Numbered from the stretch's first letter, positions 44,348 through 54,441 are shown. The stretch: DNA of 64,000 bases from Pyrinomonadaceae bacterium (GCA_026129865.1 JAHCHG010000001.1:434001-498000), one strand, 5' to 3'. Program-made: numbers and translations. The notes: generated from the sequence alone by a model not told the origin.

Positions 44348-44711
44348 TACGCCGGATTTCGCCGGTGTGGATTTGACGCTTTTAGGCAGCGACCGCTTCC
44401 TGCCTGCCTATTTTGCCCCACTCCGGGAAAATTTCGACCGGTTATTTTGCCCCGTCTGAACGGCAGTTTATCCCTTTGTCTGCATTACTAAATGTTTAAG
44501 CCGTTCCTATCCAGCAGTTTGAACGGACGTCTTCATTTTGGGGCGAAGTGGCACAACGGTTGCCATTAAAGTTTGTGCCATTCGGCAGTTTTCCCGCGAA
44601 AAACCTTTAAAATAATTTGATTACTCCGAAAGCTACCGTGAATTTGAATTGCCAGCCGCAACAGGCAGTTTACAGCTAGACGATCCAATTGCTTACCGTC
44701 GGATAAAATTT
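44348..44711. other. Divergent intergenic region before the first kinase
   Basis: It holds the sigma-54-type promoter at 44549-44563 in the direction of the kinase. No gene or RNA was recognised in the rest; two TTTTGCCCC repeats at about 44410 and 44443 stand out. The open frame starting at a TTG at 44649 is an unneeded extension of the kinase. Confidence 0.5.
44549..44563 (+). promoter_or_regulatory. Sigma-54 promoter candidate in front of the histidine kinase
   Basis: Seen: TGGCAC AACGG TTGC with 10 nt between the GG and GC elements, the -24/-12 spacing of sigma-54 promoters. The base after TTGC is C where T or A is preferred. Predicted start near 44575, about 137 nt before the ATG at 44712. 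Confidence 0.55.
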
Positions 44712-47156
44712 ATGAGCCTTGACCTACCTACAGAAAATGAATTACCACCGACGATCGGTCAATATTTGCAGCATTACGGTGACCTCACAATACGTGAAGA
44801 TCAAGATAAACGCACTTTCGCACATATAGATCGTTGCGATCTTGATCAAGTTCGGCAAGAGAGCGGGGGCGAAAAGCGCGGCGAAGTAAATAACGACGAG
44901 GTTCCATTCCAAAAGGAACCTCGAGTGTTTAATTTCTCGGCGGACAAACTGCATTTACTCGCTCAAAATACGCACCATGCGGTGATCGTTGCCGACAAAT
45001 CCGGAAAGGTAAGGTGGGTGAACGGAGGATTCGTTTCAATGACCGGATATTCGCTCCGCGATATGCTCGGGAAGTTTCCGGGAGAAATTTTACGCGGCGG
45101 TGAATCAAACGGCACTAATTCCGTAGAGATCGATTGGGCAGTCGCGAACGGCGAGTATATTAGAACCGAAACCTATAATTACAAAAAGAGCGGCGAAGGT
45201 TATTGGTCGTCTTTGGAAATTTTACCTGTTTACAATGAACAGTCTGAGATCGACGGCTTCGTTTCGATTCAGATGGACATCACCGAACAGCGGAAAAGGA
45301 TCGAACTTCTCAACCGTCGTGAAAAACAGGCAAGAATGCGAGCCGACATCGGTACGATACTTTCTGATTCAAAAAAACCTCTCCGGCAAACGCTTCAGGA
45401 ATGCAGCTCAGCTATCACAGAGCAGCTTGATCCCGACTATATCGGTATCTGGACGTGCAAAACTGCCGGACATATTTTCGAAATGCACGCCGGCGGAGGG
45501 CGAAAGATCGGCGATCGCGATTACAACGACGACCCGCTATTTGCGACGCTGTTTCGAAAAACGATGATCGCTGAATTGTCCGGTCGAAATTCGCCTCAGG
45601 TTATTTCTGATATCAAGAGTTATCCATGGATGATCGACCGCACGGTCGCTCTTTCTGAAAACCTGACATCATTCATCGGCTGTCCGCTTGCGCTCGACGA
45701 CACTAATCTCGGCGTCCTCGCAATGTATTTCGAAACCCCGCTGACGCTGGACATGACCGAAGCGGTCAATTCGATTTCTGACATTATTGTCCAGCGGCTG
45801 AAACGGGAAAAAGCCGAAGAAGAACTAAGACATGCACATTTCGTTTTGGAAATGCGCGTCGCAGAACGAACCGGCGAGCTTGTAAAAGCGGTCGAAATGA
45901 TGCAATTCGAAGTAAATGAACGGAAACGCGCCGAGGAAGAGCTAAGTGAAGCGCAGCGTTTCCTGCGAAGGATCATAGACAGCCTGCCGAACTGTATTTA
46001 TGTAAAAGATACGGGCGGGAAATATGTCCTGGTAAATGAACCATTCGCCCAATTGTTCAACATAACAGCCGATCAGGCGATCGGTAAGACAGCTGCCGAT
46101 TTCGTCCCGCATGAGGTCCTGAAAAAGACACAGTTGGAAGACGAAAAAATATTTGGAGGCATTGAAGAAAAGTATGCCTACGAAGAGAAATTGGTAGATC
46201 TGCTCGGAAAAGAGTACTGGATGCAGGCGATCAAGCTTCCGCTGCTGGATGCCGAGGGAAACCCGCGTTATGTGCTGGGAATAATAAACGATCTGACCGA
46301 ACGTAAGATACTCGAAGCCCAACTTCAGCATTCGCAAAAATTAGAATCCATCGGGCAGTTAGCCGCCGGGATCGCGCATGAGATCAATACGCCGACGCAA
46401 TTCGTCAGTGACAATACGCATTTTCTGCGCGAAGTCTTTGAAGAGATCAACCCGATGCTTAAAAAATACGAGAAACTGCTTGACCAAGCGGAAACGGGCA
46501 CCATAGATCCTGAATTGATTGCGGAAATCAGAAAAGGGATTGAAGTTGCGGACATTAAATATCTTTGCGAAGAGGCGCCGAAAGCGCTTGACCAAACTTT
46601 CGAAGGCGTTTCGCGCATAGCAATGATCGTTAAATCGATGAAAGATTTTGCTCATCCCGGTAACGGCGAGAAGCAGTCCGTTGATCTAAATCGCGCGATC
46701 GACAGCACTTTAACGGTTGCCCGCAACGAATGGAAATATGTTGCAGATCTTAAAACTCAGTTTGACCCAAACCTTCCTGCGGTTCCCTGCCTTTTGGGCG
46801 AGATAAATCAGGTCATTTTGAATATGGTGATAAACGCGGCACATGCTATCAGTGAGCTGAAAGGCGACACTCCGGATGTAAAGGGCAAGATCACTGTTTC
46901 GACAAAAAACATAGACAATAAATGGGCGGAAATTCAGATAGCGGACACCGGCGCCGGAATTCCCCCGGAAGTTCACGCACGGATCTTCGATCCGTTCTTT
47001 ACAACTAAGGAAGTCGGGACCGGCACGGGACAGGGTCTAGCGATCTCACATAACGTGATCGTCGATAAGCATGGCGGTAGGATCACTTTTAGCTCGGTTC
47101 AAGGTGAGGGGACGGTTTTCATTATCCGGCTGCCGCTGACTGCGCAAAAAGGGTAA
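44712..47156 (+). CDS. PAS-GAF-PAS sensor histidine kinase
   Basis: About 814 residues from the ATG at 44712; the TTG at 44649 is not needed. Seen, in order: a polar N-terminus, a PAS domain (about 75-195) with IVADKSGKVRWVNGGF, a GAF-like domain (about 210-360), a coiled coil, a second PAS (about 415-550) with RIIDSLPNCIYVKDTGGK, a phosphoacceptor box AAGIAHEINTPTQFVSDN, and a HATPase domain with NMVINAAHAI, ADTGAGIP and FTTKEVGTGTGQGLAIS. No membrane segments, so the signal is cytosolic. Two receiver genes follow directly. Confidence 0.88.
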   Translation: MSLDLPTENELPPTIGQYLQHYGDLTIREDQDKRTFAHIDRCDLDQVRQESGGEKRGEVNNDEVPFQKEPRVFNFSADKLHLLAQNTHHAVIVADKSGKVRWVNGGFVSMTGYSLRDMLGKFPGEILRGGESNGTNSVEIDWAVANGEYIRTETYNYKKSGEGYWSSLEILPVYNEQSEIDGFVSIQMDITEQRKRIELLNRREKQARMRADIGTILSDSKKPLRQTLQECSSAITEQLDPDYIGIWTCKTAGHIFEMHAGGGRKIGDRDYNDDPLFATLFRKTMIAELSGRNSPQVISDIKSYPWMIDRTVALSENLTSFIGCPLALDDTNLGVLAMYFETPLTLDMTEAVNSISDIIVQRLKREKAEEELRHAHFVLEMRVAERTGELVKAVEMMQFEVNERKRAEEELSEAQRFLRRIIDSLPNCIYVKDTGGKYVLVNEPFAQLFNITADQAIGKTAADFVPHEVLKKTQLEDEKIFGGIEEKYAYEEKLVDLLGKEYWMQAIKLPLLDAEGNPRYVLGIINDLTERKILEAQLQHSQKLESIGQLAAGIAHEINTPTQFVSDNTHFLREVFEEINPMLKKYEKLLDQAETGTIDPELIAEIRKGIEVADIKYLCEEAPKALDQTFEGVSRIAMIVKSMKDFAHPGNGEKQSVDLNRAIDSTLTVARNEWKYVADLKTQFDPNLPAVPCLLGEINQVILNMVINAAHAISELKGDTPDVKGKITVSTKNIDNKWAEIQIADTGAGIPPEVHARIFDPFFTTKEVGTGTGQGLAISHNVIVDKHGGRITFSSVQGEGTVFIIRLPLTAQKG

Positions 47157-47196
47157 TTGACGATTCTTTCAGGTAAATCAGGAGAAAATCTTTGCC

Positions 47197-48378
47197 ATGA
47201 TAAAAATTATGTTCGTTGATGATGACCCAAATATCCTAAACGGGATCAGACGAATGCTTCGAACGATGCGGGAAGAATGGAGTATTTCACTTTCAGGCGG
47301 CGGAGTTGAAGCACTTGAAGTGATGCAGCAGCAGCCTTTCGATGTGATCGTTTCGGACATGCGCATGCCCGGCATGGATGGCGCCGAGCTTTTGAATGAG
47401 GTCCGCCAACGCTTTCCGCATGTCGCAAGAATAATTTTATCCGGGTATTCCGAACAGAAAACGATTTTGAAATCCGTCGGTGCGGCGCACCAATACCTGG
47501 CAAAGCCGTGCGATTCGGAACTGCTCAAATCAACGGTTCAAAGAGTTTACGAACTTCGTGAGTTTTTGGAAAACCCTAAATTGCGTTCGCTCCTTTCCAA
47601 GCTTCACTCCGTCCCAAGCCTTCCTTCGATATATTCCGAACTTCTCGACGAGCTGCAGAATGAAGAGCCGTCAATAAAAAAGATCAGCGCAATAATTAAG
47701 CAGGACATCGGTATGAGCGTGAAGATCCTGCAGCTGGTAAACTCCGCATTCTTTGGTCTTCGACGGGAAATATCGGATATCAATAACGCGGTCGAGTATC
47801 TTGGGCTCGAAACGATACGCTCGCTCGCTCTCGCGCTCTGCATTTTTACAAAATTCGGTGAAAATCAGCTTCCGCCGGGTTTACTGACAAAGCTCTGGGC
47901 ACACAGTTCGACGATCGGTACGCTTTCTCGCCGGCTGGCTTTAATGGAGGATAAAACTTTGGCTCAGAATTCATTTACTGCCGGTTTGCTTCATGATATC
48001 GGTCGGGTGCTGTTGGCGACGAATCTTCCGAAAGAATTTCTTGAATGCGTTAATTTATCTGAGAAACAAGGAATGCGGTTGACGGATGCCGAAGTCGAGA
48101 TATTCGGAGCTTCGCATGCCGAGGTCGGCGCGTATCTTTTGGGTCTTTGGGGACTTCCCGAAAGCGTAGTTCAAGCCGTCGCATATCATCATCAACCCTC
48201 TAGAACAGAAGACACGAAGTTTTCCGTGCTCAGCGCGGTTCATTTTGCCGAAGCTCTGGTCGAAGCGCGTGATGAAACGGGAAGCGACCCGGGATCGCAC
48301 GTCGACAATGCCTATCTTGACCGACTTGGAATGCGGGAAAAATGGAGTTCCTGGCAAACAGCGGCGTCCGAGATATAA
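47197..48378 (+). CDS. Response regulator with HDOD output domain
   Basis: A 393-residue protein. Seen: a receiver domain with FVDDDPNI, phosphoacceptor D54 in VSDMRMPGMDG and the lysine in AKPCD, then an HDOD domain starting LHSVPSLPSIYSELLDEL with LVNSAFFGLRREISDINNAVEYLG and a C-terminal LHDIGRVLLATNLP. HDOD domains are usually non-enzymatic or weak phosphohydrolase relatives that transmit stress signals. The ATG has AGGAGAAAA upstream. It follows the kinase by 40 bp. Confidence 0.88.
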   Translation: MIKIMFVDDDPNILNGIRRMLRTMREEWSISLSGGGVEALEVMQQQPFDVIVSDMRMPGMDGAELLNEVRQRFPHVARIILSGYSEQKTILKSVGAAHQYLAKPCDSELLKSTVQRVYELREFLENPKLRSLLSKLHSVPSLPSIYSELLDELQNEEPSIKKISAIIKQDIGMSVKILQLVNSAFFGLRREISDINNAVEYLGLETIRSLALALCIFTKFGENQLPPGLLTKLWAHSSTIGTLSRRLALMEDKTLAQNSFTAGLLHDIGRVLLATNLPKEFLECVNLSEKQGMRLTDAEVEIFGASHAEVGAYLLGLWGLPESVVQAVAYHHQPSRTEDTKFSVLSAVHFAEALVEARDETGSDPGSHVDNAYLDRLGMREKWSSWQTAASEI

Positions 48379-48414
48379 AGTACTAAACATTTTAAACATT
48401 TTGCGAGGCACCTT

Positions 48415-49626
48415 ATGACAAAACGAATTTTATGCATAGACGACGAACCCAATATTTTAGAGGCGTATAAAAGAAACTTTCGGAAGGATTTCGATATATG
48501 CATAGCTGAAGGCGGAGAACAGGCAATATCTTTGCTGCACAGCGGCGAAACGTTTCCCGTGGTTGTTTGCGACATGCAGATGCCCGGAATGAACGGAGTT
48601 CAGGTTCTGCGAAAGATCAAAGAAATATCACCCGACACCGTCCGTATCATGCTGACGGGAAATTCCGATCTGAAAACCGCAATGGACGCGGTAAATGAAG
48701 GCAGTATTTTCCGATTTATCACAAAACCCTGCCCTCCGGAAGATTTTCTAAGGACCTTAAATGCGGGTATCGAACATCACCGTCTGATCACCGCCGAGAA
48801 AGAACTCCTTGAAAACACTTTGAGTAAGAGTCTTCAGGCGTTGATCGACGTGCTTTCTCTGGTCAATCCGACCGCTTTCGAACGGTCTTCCCGGGTAAAG
48901 CAGTTGGCTCGAAAAATAGCAGATCATCTCTGCATCAATCGGGCATGGGAAGTAGAGCTTGCGGCAATGCTCTCCCAGATCGGCTGCATTACGGTTCCTG
49001 AAAGCATCCTCGAAAAGGTAACCGAAGGAAAACCTTTAAGCGAAAAAGAAATCAGGCTCTACCAGCAGCATCCGCAGATCGGGCACGATCTAATAGCTAG
49101 AATTCCGCGGATGGAGACGGTTGCCGACATGATCTCCAATCAAAATCGGAGGATCAACGACAATATTATTTCGACGTCGGAGAATGTTGCACCGGATTCC
49201 CTTCAATTGGGCGCGCAGATCATAAAAGCGGTGCTTGATTATGACGCGCTGATAACGGCAGGAGCAAATAATAGAACCGCGATCCGGAAGATGTCCGAGC
49301 GAGCCGCGTGGTACAATCCGCGTGTTTTTGAAGCGCTGCGATCGTCTATCGCTGACCGGGTGGAATCGTATGAAACGGCTGAAATACATTTTTCCGAACT
49401 GCAGCCGGGAATGATTCTCGACGAGCCGATCTTCTCGCATCACGGCGTTCCATTTGTGTCAGAAGGGCAAGAGATCTCTCTTTATTTGGTTCATCGACTT
49501 TCGAATTTTGCCGATCTCGGGATCATACCGGCAAATATGCGGGTTCGGATTTTCGCAGGCATGTCAGCGCGTCAAGATGGCGAACCAGCGCAGAGCGAAG
49601 AAATTCATATGGAATTGCCGCTATGA
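48415..49626 (+). CDS. Response regulator with degenerate HD-type output
   Basis: A 403-residue protein. Seen: a receiver domain with IDDEPNILEAY and phosphoacceptor D53 in VCDMQMPGMNG, then an HD-GYP-like part in which the expected LLHDIGKI reads AAMLSQIGCI, so the metal-binding His-Asp pair is replaced by Ser-Gln. QHPQIGHDLIARIP still marks the fold. Cyclic-di-GMP phosphodiesterase activity is therefore unlikely, and a binding role is inferred. GAGG is present before the ATG. It directly follows the HDOD regulator. Confidence 0.85.
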   Translation: MTKRILCIDDEPNILEAYKRNFRKDFDICIAEGGEQAISLLHSGETFPVVVCDMQMPGMNGVQVLRKIKEISPDTVRIMLTGNSDLKTAMDAVNEGSIFRFITKPCPPEDFLRTLNAGIEHHRLITAEKELLENTLSKSLQALIDVLSLVNPTAFERSSRVKQLARKIADHLCINRAWEVELAAMLSQIGCITVPESILEKVTEGKPLSEKEIRLYQQHPQIGHDLIARIPRMETVADMISNQNRRINDNIISTSENVAPDSLQLGAQIIKAVLDYDALITAGANNRTAIRKMSERAAWYNPRVFEALRSSIADRVESYETAEIHFSELQPGMILDEPIFSHHGVPFVSEGQEISLYLVHRLSNFADLGIIPANMRVRIFAGMSARQDGEPAQSEEIHMELPL

Positions 49627-50151
49627 TCCAGCAGGAGTCTTGATTTGTACGTTTACCTACTTTAATATTCGTTGCCCGGCGAATAACTGGGGAAACATCT
49701 AACAGATTTTCGGAGGACTTTGAACGTCAGAATGAGATTAAACATTATTACTTACCTTCGAAAGCCGTGATCCATCACTCTGGTGACCTGATTTTCGGAC
49801 TAAGTGAAGCGTTTTTGAAAGTAACTTAAGCCTGCACCCGATCTCGAGCATATCGGACGATAACCGGAGGAATTATAAACTTGAAGATGACGGCTTTAGA
49901 AAAAGAAGCATTTTGTCCGCTGACCGGACTGCGGCTTTTTCACCTGGTGAATCAACGATCGAAAAATGGTTTATTTCGATTGAGGAAGATGAACTTCCGT
50001 GGATCGACACTAAGGTAGGCAATTGAGACGGTGCGGTCTATCTCAGAGTCGAGGACAACGAACAAAAACGGCTAAACTCGATTAATAGTAAGATCTATGA
50101 CGTGTTTTCTTTCCACCCGAAAGTACTCCATAAAAGTTGGCAGAGGTGAAC
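49627..50151. other. Gap before the hybrid kinase, no confident gene
   Basis: A 525-bp stretch. A plus-strand open frame of about 70 codons ends near 50030 (containing TIEKWFISIEEDELPWID) and a TTG-start frame of 45 codons at 49881-50018 has GGAGG upstream, but they overlap in different frames and neither is recognisable. It could hold the remains of a decayed gene. No RNA or sigma-54 site was found. Confidence 0.4.
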
Positions 50152-52488
50152 ATGAACGTTACCGAGAAAAAGTTGATCTCGCAAACGCTTAAAAAAAGTG
50201 AAGAGATGTTTCGTATCGTCGCCGAAACCGCATCGGACGGTATTCTCACGATGGACCGATCATGCAAGATCCATTTTGTTAATAATGCAGCTGCGTCGAT
50301 ATTCGGCTACCGTCGCGAAGAAATGATCGGGATGGATTGCTCGGAGCTTTTTGACCGGGTATTTTCTGAACTCCTGATCCAAGGTCTTGATCAGTATATT
50401 AAAGATGGAATTCGCCCCGATTATTGGTCGGGCAAAGAGTTCACGGGATACAGGCAGGACAAAAGTTCCGTCGAATTGGAAGTTTCTTTGGGCGCTGCGG
50501 CTGATTCCGACTATCCGAATATAACGGCGATCGTCCGAGATATTGGATTTCGAAAACAAGCAGCGGCGAAAATAAAAACAAGCGAGGCAATGTTAGCCCG
50601 TGCCCAGCGTATTGCCCATGTCGGAAGCTGGGATTGGGATCTGCGAAAAGACCAGATCACCTGGTCCGATGAACATTTCCGCATTTTCGGTTCTGATGTT
50701 CGCGATGGTCCGGTCTCTTATGAGTTTTTTGAGCAAAGCATCCATCCGGCATACAAGCAAACGGTGAAAGAAGCAGTTGAAAATTCTTTAAAAACCGGCG
50801 AGCCGTTTAATGTAGTGTTTCACATCATTCGAAATGACAATGGCGAGCAGAGAATCGTCCATTCTCTTGGAGAGACCAAACTCGATGAGGAAGGAAAGCC
50901 GATATTTGCGAGCGGCACGATTCAGGATATAACCGAATTTCGTGAGATCGAAGCGAAGCTCATGGAAAGTGAAAACCGATACCGCTTGCTCGCCGAATCA
51001 ATGCCGCAGCAGGTTTGGACTGCGTTGCCCGACGGCACAATGGACTACGCGAACAGCCGCTGGGTTGAAAGTTACGGAGATTTTCAGACGGCGGCGAGCT
51101 CCGGATACGAAAATGTTGTTCATCCCGGTGATATTGACGAATATCTGAAGTCTTACCAAAAAGCCATTGAAAATGGAATCCCGTTTGAAAACGAGAGCCG
51201 GCTAGGTAAAAAGAATTCCGAATATCGCTGGCACTTGATCCGCTGTTTTCCGATGCGGGATTCGGACGGAAACATCGTTAAATGGCTTGGTACCAACACC
51301 GATATCCATGATCTAAAAACGGCACAGGTCGAGCTTAAAAAGACACAGGATCAACTCCGACAATCGCAAAAACTTGAATCGATTGGAAGACTAGCCGGCG
51401 GAATTGCTCATGATTTTAACAATATGCTGACTGCGATCAACGGCTACAGCAGCTTGATACTTAAGCATATCGACTCTGATAACCCGATCGAGTGGCAGGT
51501 GGCAGAGATAAAGAGAGCCGGAGAGCGATCTGCAAAACTGACTCACCAACTGCTCGCATTTAGCCGCCAGCAGGTTCTTAAACCTGAAATTTTGGATATC
51601 AACAAGATCATCGATGAAACAAGCCAGATGCTCCGGCGGCTGGTTTCGGAGAACATCGATCTGCAAATAAAGACAGCACGCGAAACAGGAATGGTGCAGG
51701 TTGATCCGGGTCAATTGACTCAGGTCATTGTCAATCTGGCGATTAACGCCTGCGACGCAATGCCGAACGGAGGCAAGCTGGTTATCGAAACTGCAAACGC
51801 GGAATTGGACGACCATTACCCGGAAAAACATTTTCTTGCAAAGCGGGAAGGTTATGTCATGATCGCGGTTCATGACACAGGAATCGGGATGGACAATGAG
51901 ACAATGGATCATATCTTCGAACCATTTTTTACAACCAAAGAAGTTGGCAGGGGTACCGGACTCGGACTTGCGACTGTCCACGGAATCGTCTCTCAATCAG
52001 GCGGAGTAATCCGGGTATATAGCGAATTGAACAAAGGCACCACGTTTAAGCTCTTTTTCCCGAGAACGAATGACAAGGTTCTGGCGGCAAACCAACACTG
52101 GCACGGAAAGCGCAATCACGGGCACGAAACGATCCTGCTTGTTGAAGATGAAGAGATGGTGAGAAATTTGGCGCGGCACATTCTTGAAATGTCCGGATAT
52201 ACGGTAATTGAAGCGCGTAACGGCATTGAGGCATTGAAACTTTTCCGTGGTTCAGAAGAAAACATCGAACTGGTAATTACGGATGTAGTTATGCCGGAAA
52301 TGGACGGACGTGAACTTTCTGAACGACTCAAGGAGCAAAATCCGAATCTAACCGTATTGTTTATGTCAGGTTACACGAACGAGGTAATTTTGAAGCAATT
52401 TGTTACCGATGCGAGTTCCAATTTTATACTGAAACCTTTCACATTCGAATCTTTCGCGCACAAAGTGAGGGAGATCCTGGACAGTTAA
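50152..52488 (+). CDS. PAS hybrid histidine kinase with receiver domain
   Basis: A protein of about 778 residues. The ATG at 50152 has AGAGGTG upstream; a TTG at 50137 is less good. Seen, in order: PAS domains from about residues 10-130, 140-265 and 275-395; a phosphoacceptor box LAGGIAHDFNNMLTAING; a HATPase domain with NLAINACDAMPNGG, DTGIGMD and GRGTGLGLATVHGIV; and a C-terminal receiver with LLVEDEEMV and ITDVVMPEMDG. There are no membrane helices. It is convergent with the NtrC-type gene. Confidence 0.9.
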   Translation: MNVTEKKLISQTLKKSEEMFRIVAETASDGILTMDRSCKIHFVNNAAASIFGYRREEMIGMDCSELFDRVFSELLIQGLDQYIKDGIRPDYWSGKEFTGYRQDKSSVELEVSLGAAADSDYPNITAIVRDIGFRKQAAAKIKTSEAMLARAQRIAHVGSWDWDLRKDQITWSDEHFRIFGSDVRDGPVSYEFFEQSIHPAYKQTVKEAVENSLKTGEPFNVVFHIIRNDNGEQRIVHSLGETKLDEEGKPIFASGTIQDITEFREIEAKLMESENRYRLLAESMPQQVWTALPDGTMDYANSRWVESYGDFQTAASSGYENVVHPGDIDEYLKSYQKAIENGIPFENESRLGKKNSEYRWHLIRCFPMRDSDGNIVKWLGTNTDIHDLKTAQVELKKTQDQLRQSQKLESIGRLAGGIAHDFNNMLTAINGYSSLILKHIDSDNPIEWQVAEIKRAGERSAKLTHQLLAFSRQQVLKPEILDINKIIDETSQMLRRLVSENIDLQIKTARETGMVQVDPGQLTQVIVNLAINACDAMPNGGKLVIETANAELDDHYPEKHFLAKREGYVMIAVHDTGIGMDNETMDHIFEPFFTTKEVGRGTGLGLATVHGIVSQSGGVIRVYSELNKGTTFKLFFPRTNDKVLAANQHWHGKRNHGHETILLVEDEEMVRNLARHILEMSGYTVIEARNGIEALKLFRGSEENIELVITDVVMPEMDGRELSERLKEQNPNLTVLFMSGYTNEVILKQFVTDASSNFILKPFTFESFAHKVREILDS

Positions 52489-52521
52489 GCGGCAGAGCGA
52501 AGTTTATTGATCAATTTCAGT

Positions 52522-53904
52522 TTATCCGCTGCGGCTTAAGATTCTGCTTATAGTTTTCCGATCGACCTGCAAAATTCGGGCTGCAGCCTGTTTGTTTCCA
52601 CCTGTATGCTGCATGACCTGCTCGACATATTTTCGCTGCATTTCTGCAAGCGAAAAAAAATCACTTTCTTCTTCGTCGCCTAAGTTTTTTGTCGAGACCA
52701 ACGGCGTGTCGGCACTCTGCTCGGGTTCGGATAAATATTTCGGAAGGTGATTCGGGTAAATCATTCCGTCGCTCAGTGAAACCGCATGCAGAACTACGTT
52801 TTCCAGTTCGCGAACGTTTCCCTTCCAACGATGCGAAAGCAATATTTCACATGTCTCGCGAGAAAACCTAACTGACGCGCGGTCGGGGGGTTTGTACTTT
52901 TCTGCGAAATGTTCAGCCAGCAAAAGAATGTCCTCTCTTCTTTTTCGAAGCGGAGGAATTTCGATCTTGACTGCGTTTAACCGGTACATTAGATCCTGCC
53001 TAAATCTTCCCGCTTCTACATCTTCTTCGATATTCCGATTGGTAGCTGCGATCACGCGAACGTCAACTTTGATAATTTTGTTTGACCCGACCCTTCGTAT
53101 CTCGCCCTGCTGCAATATGCGCAGCAGTTTAACTTGAAAAAACGGAGTGGTTTCCGTGATCTCATCAAGAAATATAGTTCCGCCGTGCGCTTCTTCCCAT
53201 AATCCGGCGCGATCTCGTTCGGCGCCGGTAAATGCACCTTTAGCATGACCGAATAATTCGGACTCGATCAGCTCTGCCGGGATCGCCCCGCAGTTTACGG
53301 CGATAAAATTACCTTTTGAACGATCACTAGTTTGGTGCAGCGAATTTGCAATGACTTCTTTTCCGGTTCCCGATTCCCCGGTAACCAGCACAGGCAACTC
53401 AGTCATGGCGACTCGTCCCACCAGTTTTAGACAGTCGATAAATAACTGACTTCTTCCGACCAGATCAGTTTCAGGCGGAACCTGTCGCGGTGCCTCAAGC
53501 CGGGAGACAGTTGCTTCGGCATCAGAATCTGCGCCGATTGATCGCTCTACCTGAGCTGCTATTTTGATTATGTCGTCGTCGAAAAAAGGTTTGACGAGAT
53601 AATCTCGAGCCCCGAGATGCGTTGCTTCGAGAGCGCCGACCGCCGAACCGTACCCGGTCATCAAGACAATAGAAACATCCTTTAACTGAGCGTTAAAAGT
53701 TCGTAGAATCTCGTACCCGTTTGCATTTTCTAAAACCACATCACAAAAGATTAGGTTCCAGGGTTTGAAGGTCATTTTCTCAAACGCTGACTGGGCAGTT
53801 TGGGCTTCATGAACGGTCCATCCGCGACTTTCCAAGACAAACCTGATAAATCGCCGAATTTGAGGATCGTCGTCAATAACTAAAGCGTATAGATCTTTCT
53901 TCAC
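52522..53904 (-). CDS. NtrC-family sigma-54-dependent response regulator
   Basis: A 460-residue protein starting with GTG at 53904. Seen: a receiver domain with VIDDDPQIRR and phosphoacceptor D55, a AAA+ domain with Walker A GESGTGKE, the sigma-54 contact loop GAFTGA, Walker B GGTIFLDEIT, and an arginine finger region, then a Fis-type HTH (NKQAAARILQVDRKTISRIL). It activates sigma-54 promoters. The hybrid kinase is convergent, and sigma-54-type promoters are present at 44549 and 54442, so both are candidate targets; that link is inferred. Confidence 0.93.
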   Translation of the reverse strand: MKKDLYALVIDDDPQIRRFIRFVLESRGWTVHEAQTAQSAFEKMTFKPWNLIFCDVVLENANGYEILRTFNAQLKDVSIVLMTGYGSAVGALEATHLGARDYLVKPFFDDDIIKIAAQVERSIGADSDAEATVSRLEAPRQVPPETDLVGRSQLFIDCLKLVGRVAMTELPVLVTGESGTGKEVIANSLHQTSDRSKGNFIAVNCGAIPAELIESELFGHAKGAFTGAERDRAGLWEEAHGGTIFLDEITETTPFFQVKLLRILQQGEIRRVGSNKIIKVDVRVIAATNRNIEEDVEAGRFRQDLMYRLNAVKIEIPPLRKRREDILLLAEHFAEKYKPPDRASVRFSRETCEILLSHRWKGNVRELENVVLHAVSLSDGMIYPNHLPKYLSEPEQSADTPLVSTKNLGDEEESDFFSLAEMQRKYVEQVMQHTGGNKQAAARILQVDRKTISRILSRSG

Positions 53905-54441
53905 CGCGCCCGATTATAACAGGTTTAAACTACAATCGCGGCGTTTATCAGAACGTACGTCAATAATCTTCCCGAATAATGAAATTTCGCTGCAGAACTT
54001 TATTTAACGGTACCGGAATCTCCAAATTAAGATTTATTTTGGATTCAGGGTCGCCGACGAATGATTTCATCTGACCATTATTTCTCGTTTCTTCTGATAG
54101 ATTTTTATCAAACGACCCAAACGATTCTTGAACGATGTATTCCCCGTCGGCACCCAAATACTCGAAGCGATCGATATAGACTTTGATGAATCGTTGATTC
54201 GAGCCCGGCGAGCGGTGACCGGAAAAATATTGAGAGTTGGGAGCAAACCGTTTTTATTGCCCTCACTTATCGATCGCTTCATTCCGAAAACCCGATCTTA
54301 CGGTAGTCAATTTTTCTTCACCCGAAATCGTGCAGGCGCATACCGAAAATGTGACCAATAAGTATAGACATCTTTAGCCGACAGTATGTAAAATGCCACA
54401 AATCGTTGAAATCTAATCGGTTTTGCAGATAACGAAAATGA
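53905..54441. other. Gap with gene remnant upstream of the glycine-zipper gene
   Basis: A minus-strand frame from about 54254 to 53960, described separately, is the only protein-like content. Other small frames in both directions look like shadows. No RNA gene recognised. Confidence 0.4.
53960..54254 (-). pseudogene. Possible protein remnant without start codon
   Basis: An open minus-strand frame of about 97 codons whose content looks like real protein: FIKVYIDRFEYLGADGEY, IVQESFGSFDKNLSEET, SKINLNLEIPVPLNK and a tail RNFIIREDY. The only starts are a TTG at 54157 and an ATG further in. A stop codon lies just upstream of 54254, so a 5'-truncated gene is likely. No family recognised. Confidence 0.3.

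Noticed and set aside
50140-50160. Sigma-54 promoter in front of the hybrid kinase
   Set aside because: TTGGCAG is followed by a ribosome site, not by TTGC at the right distance.
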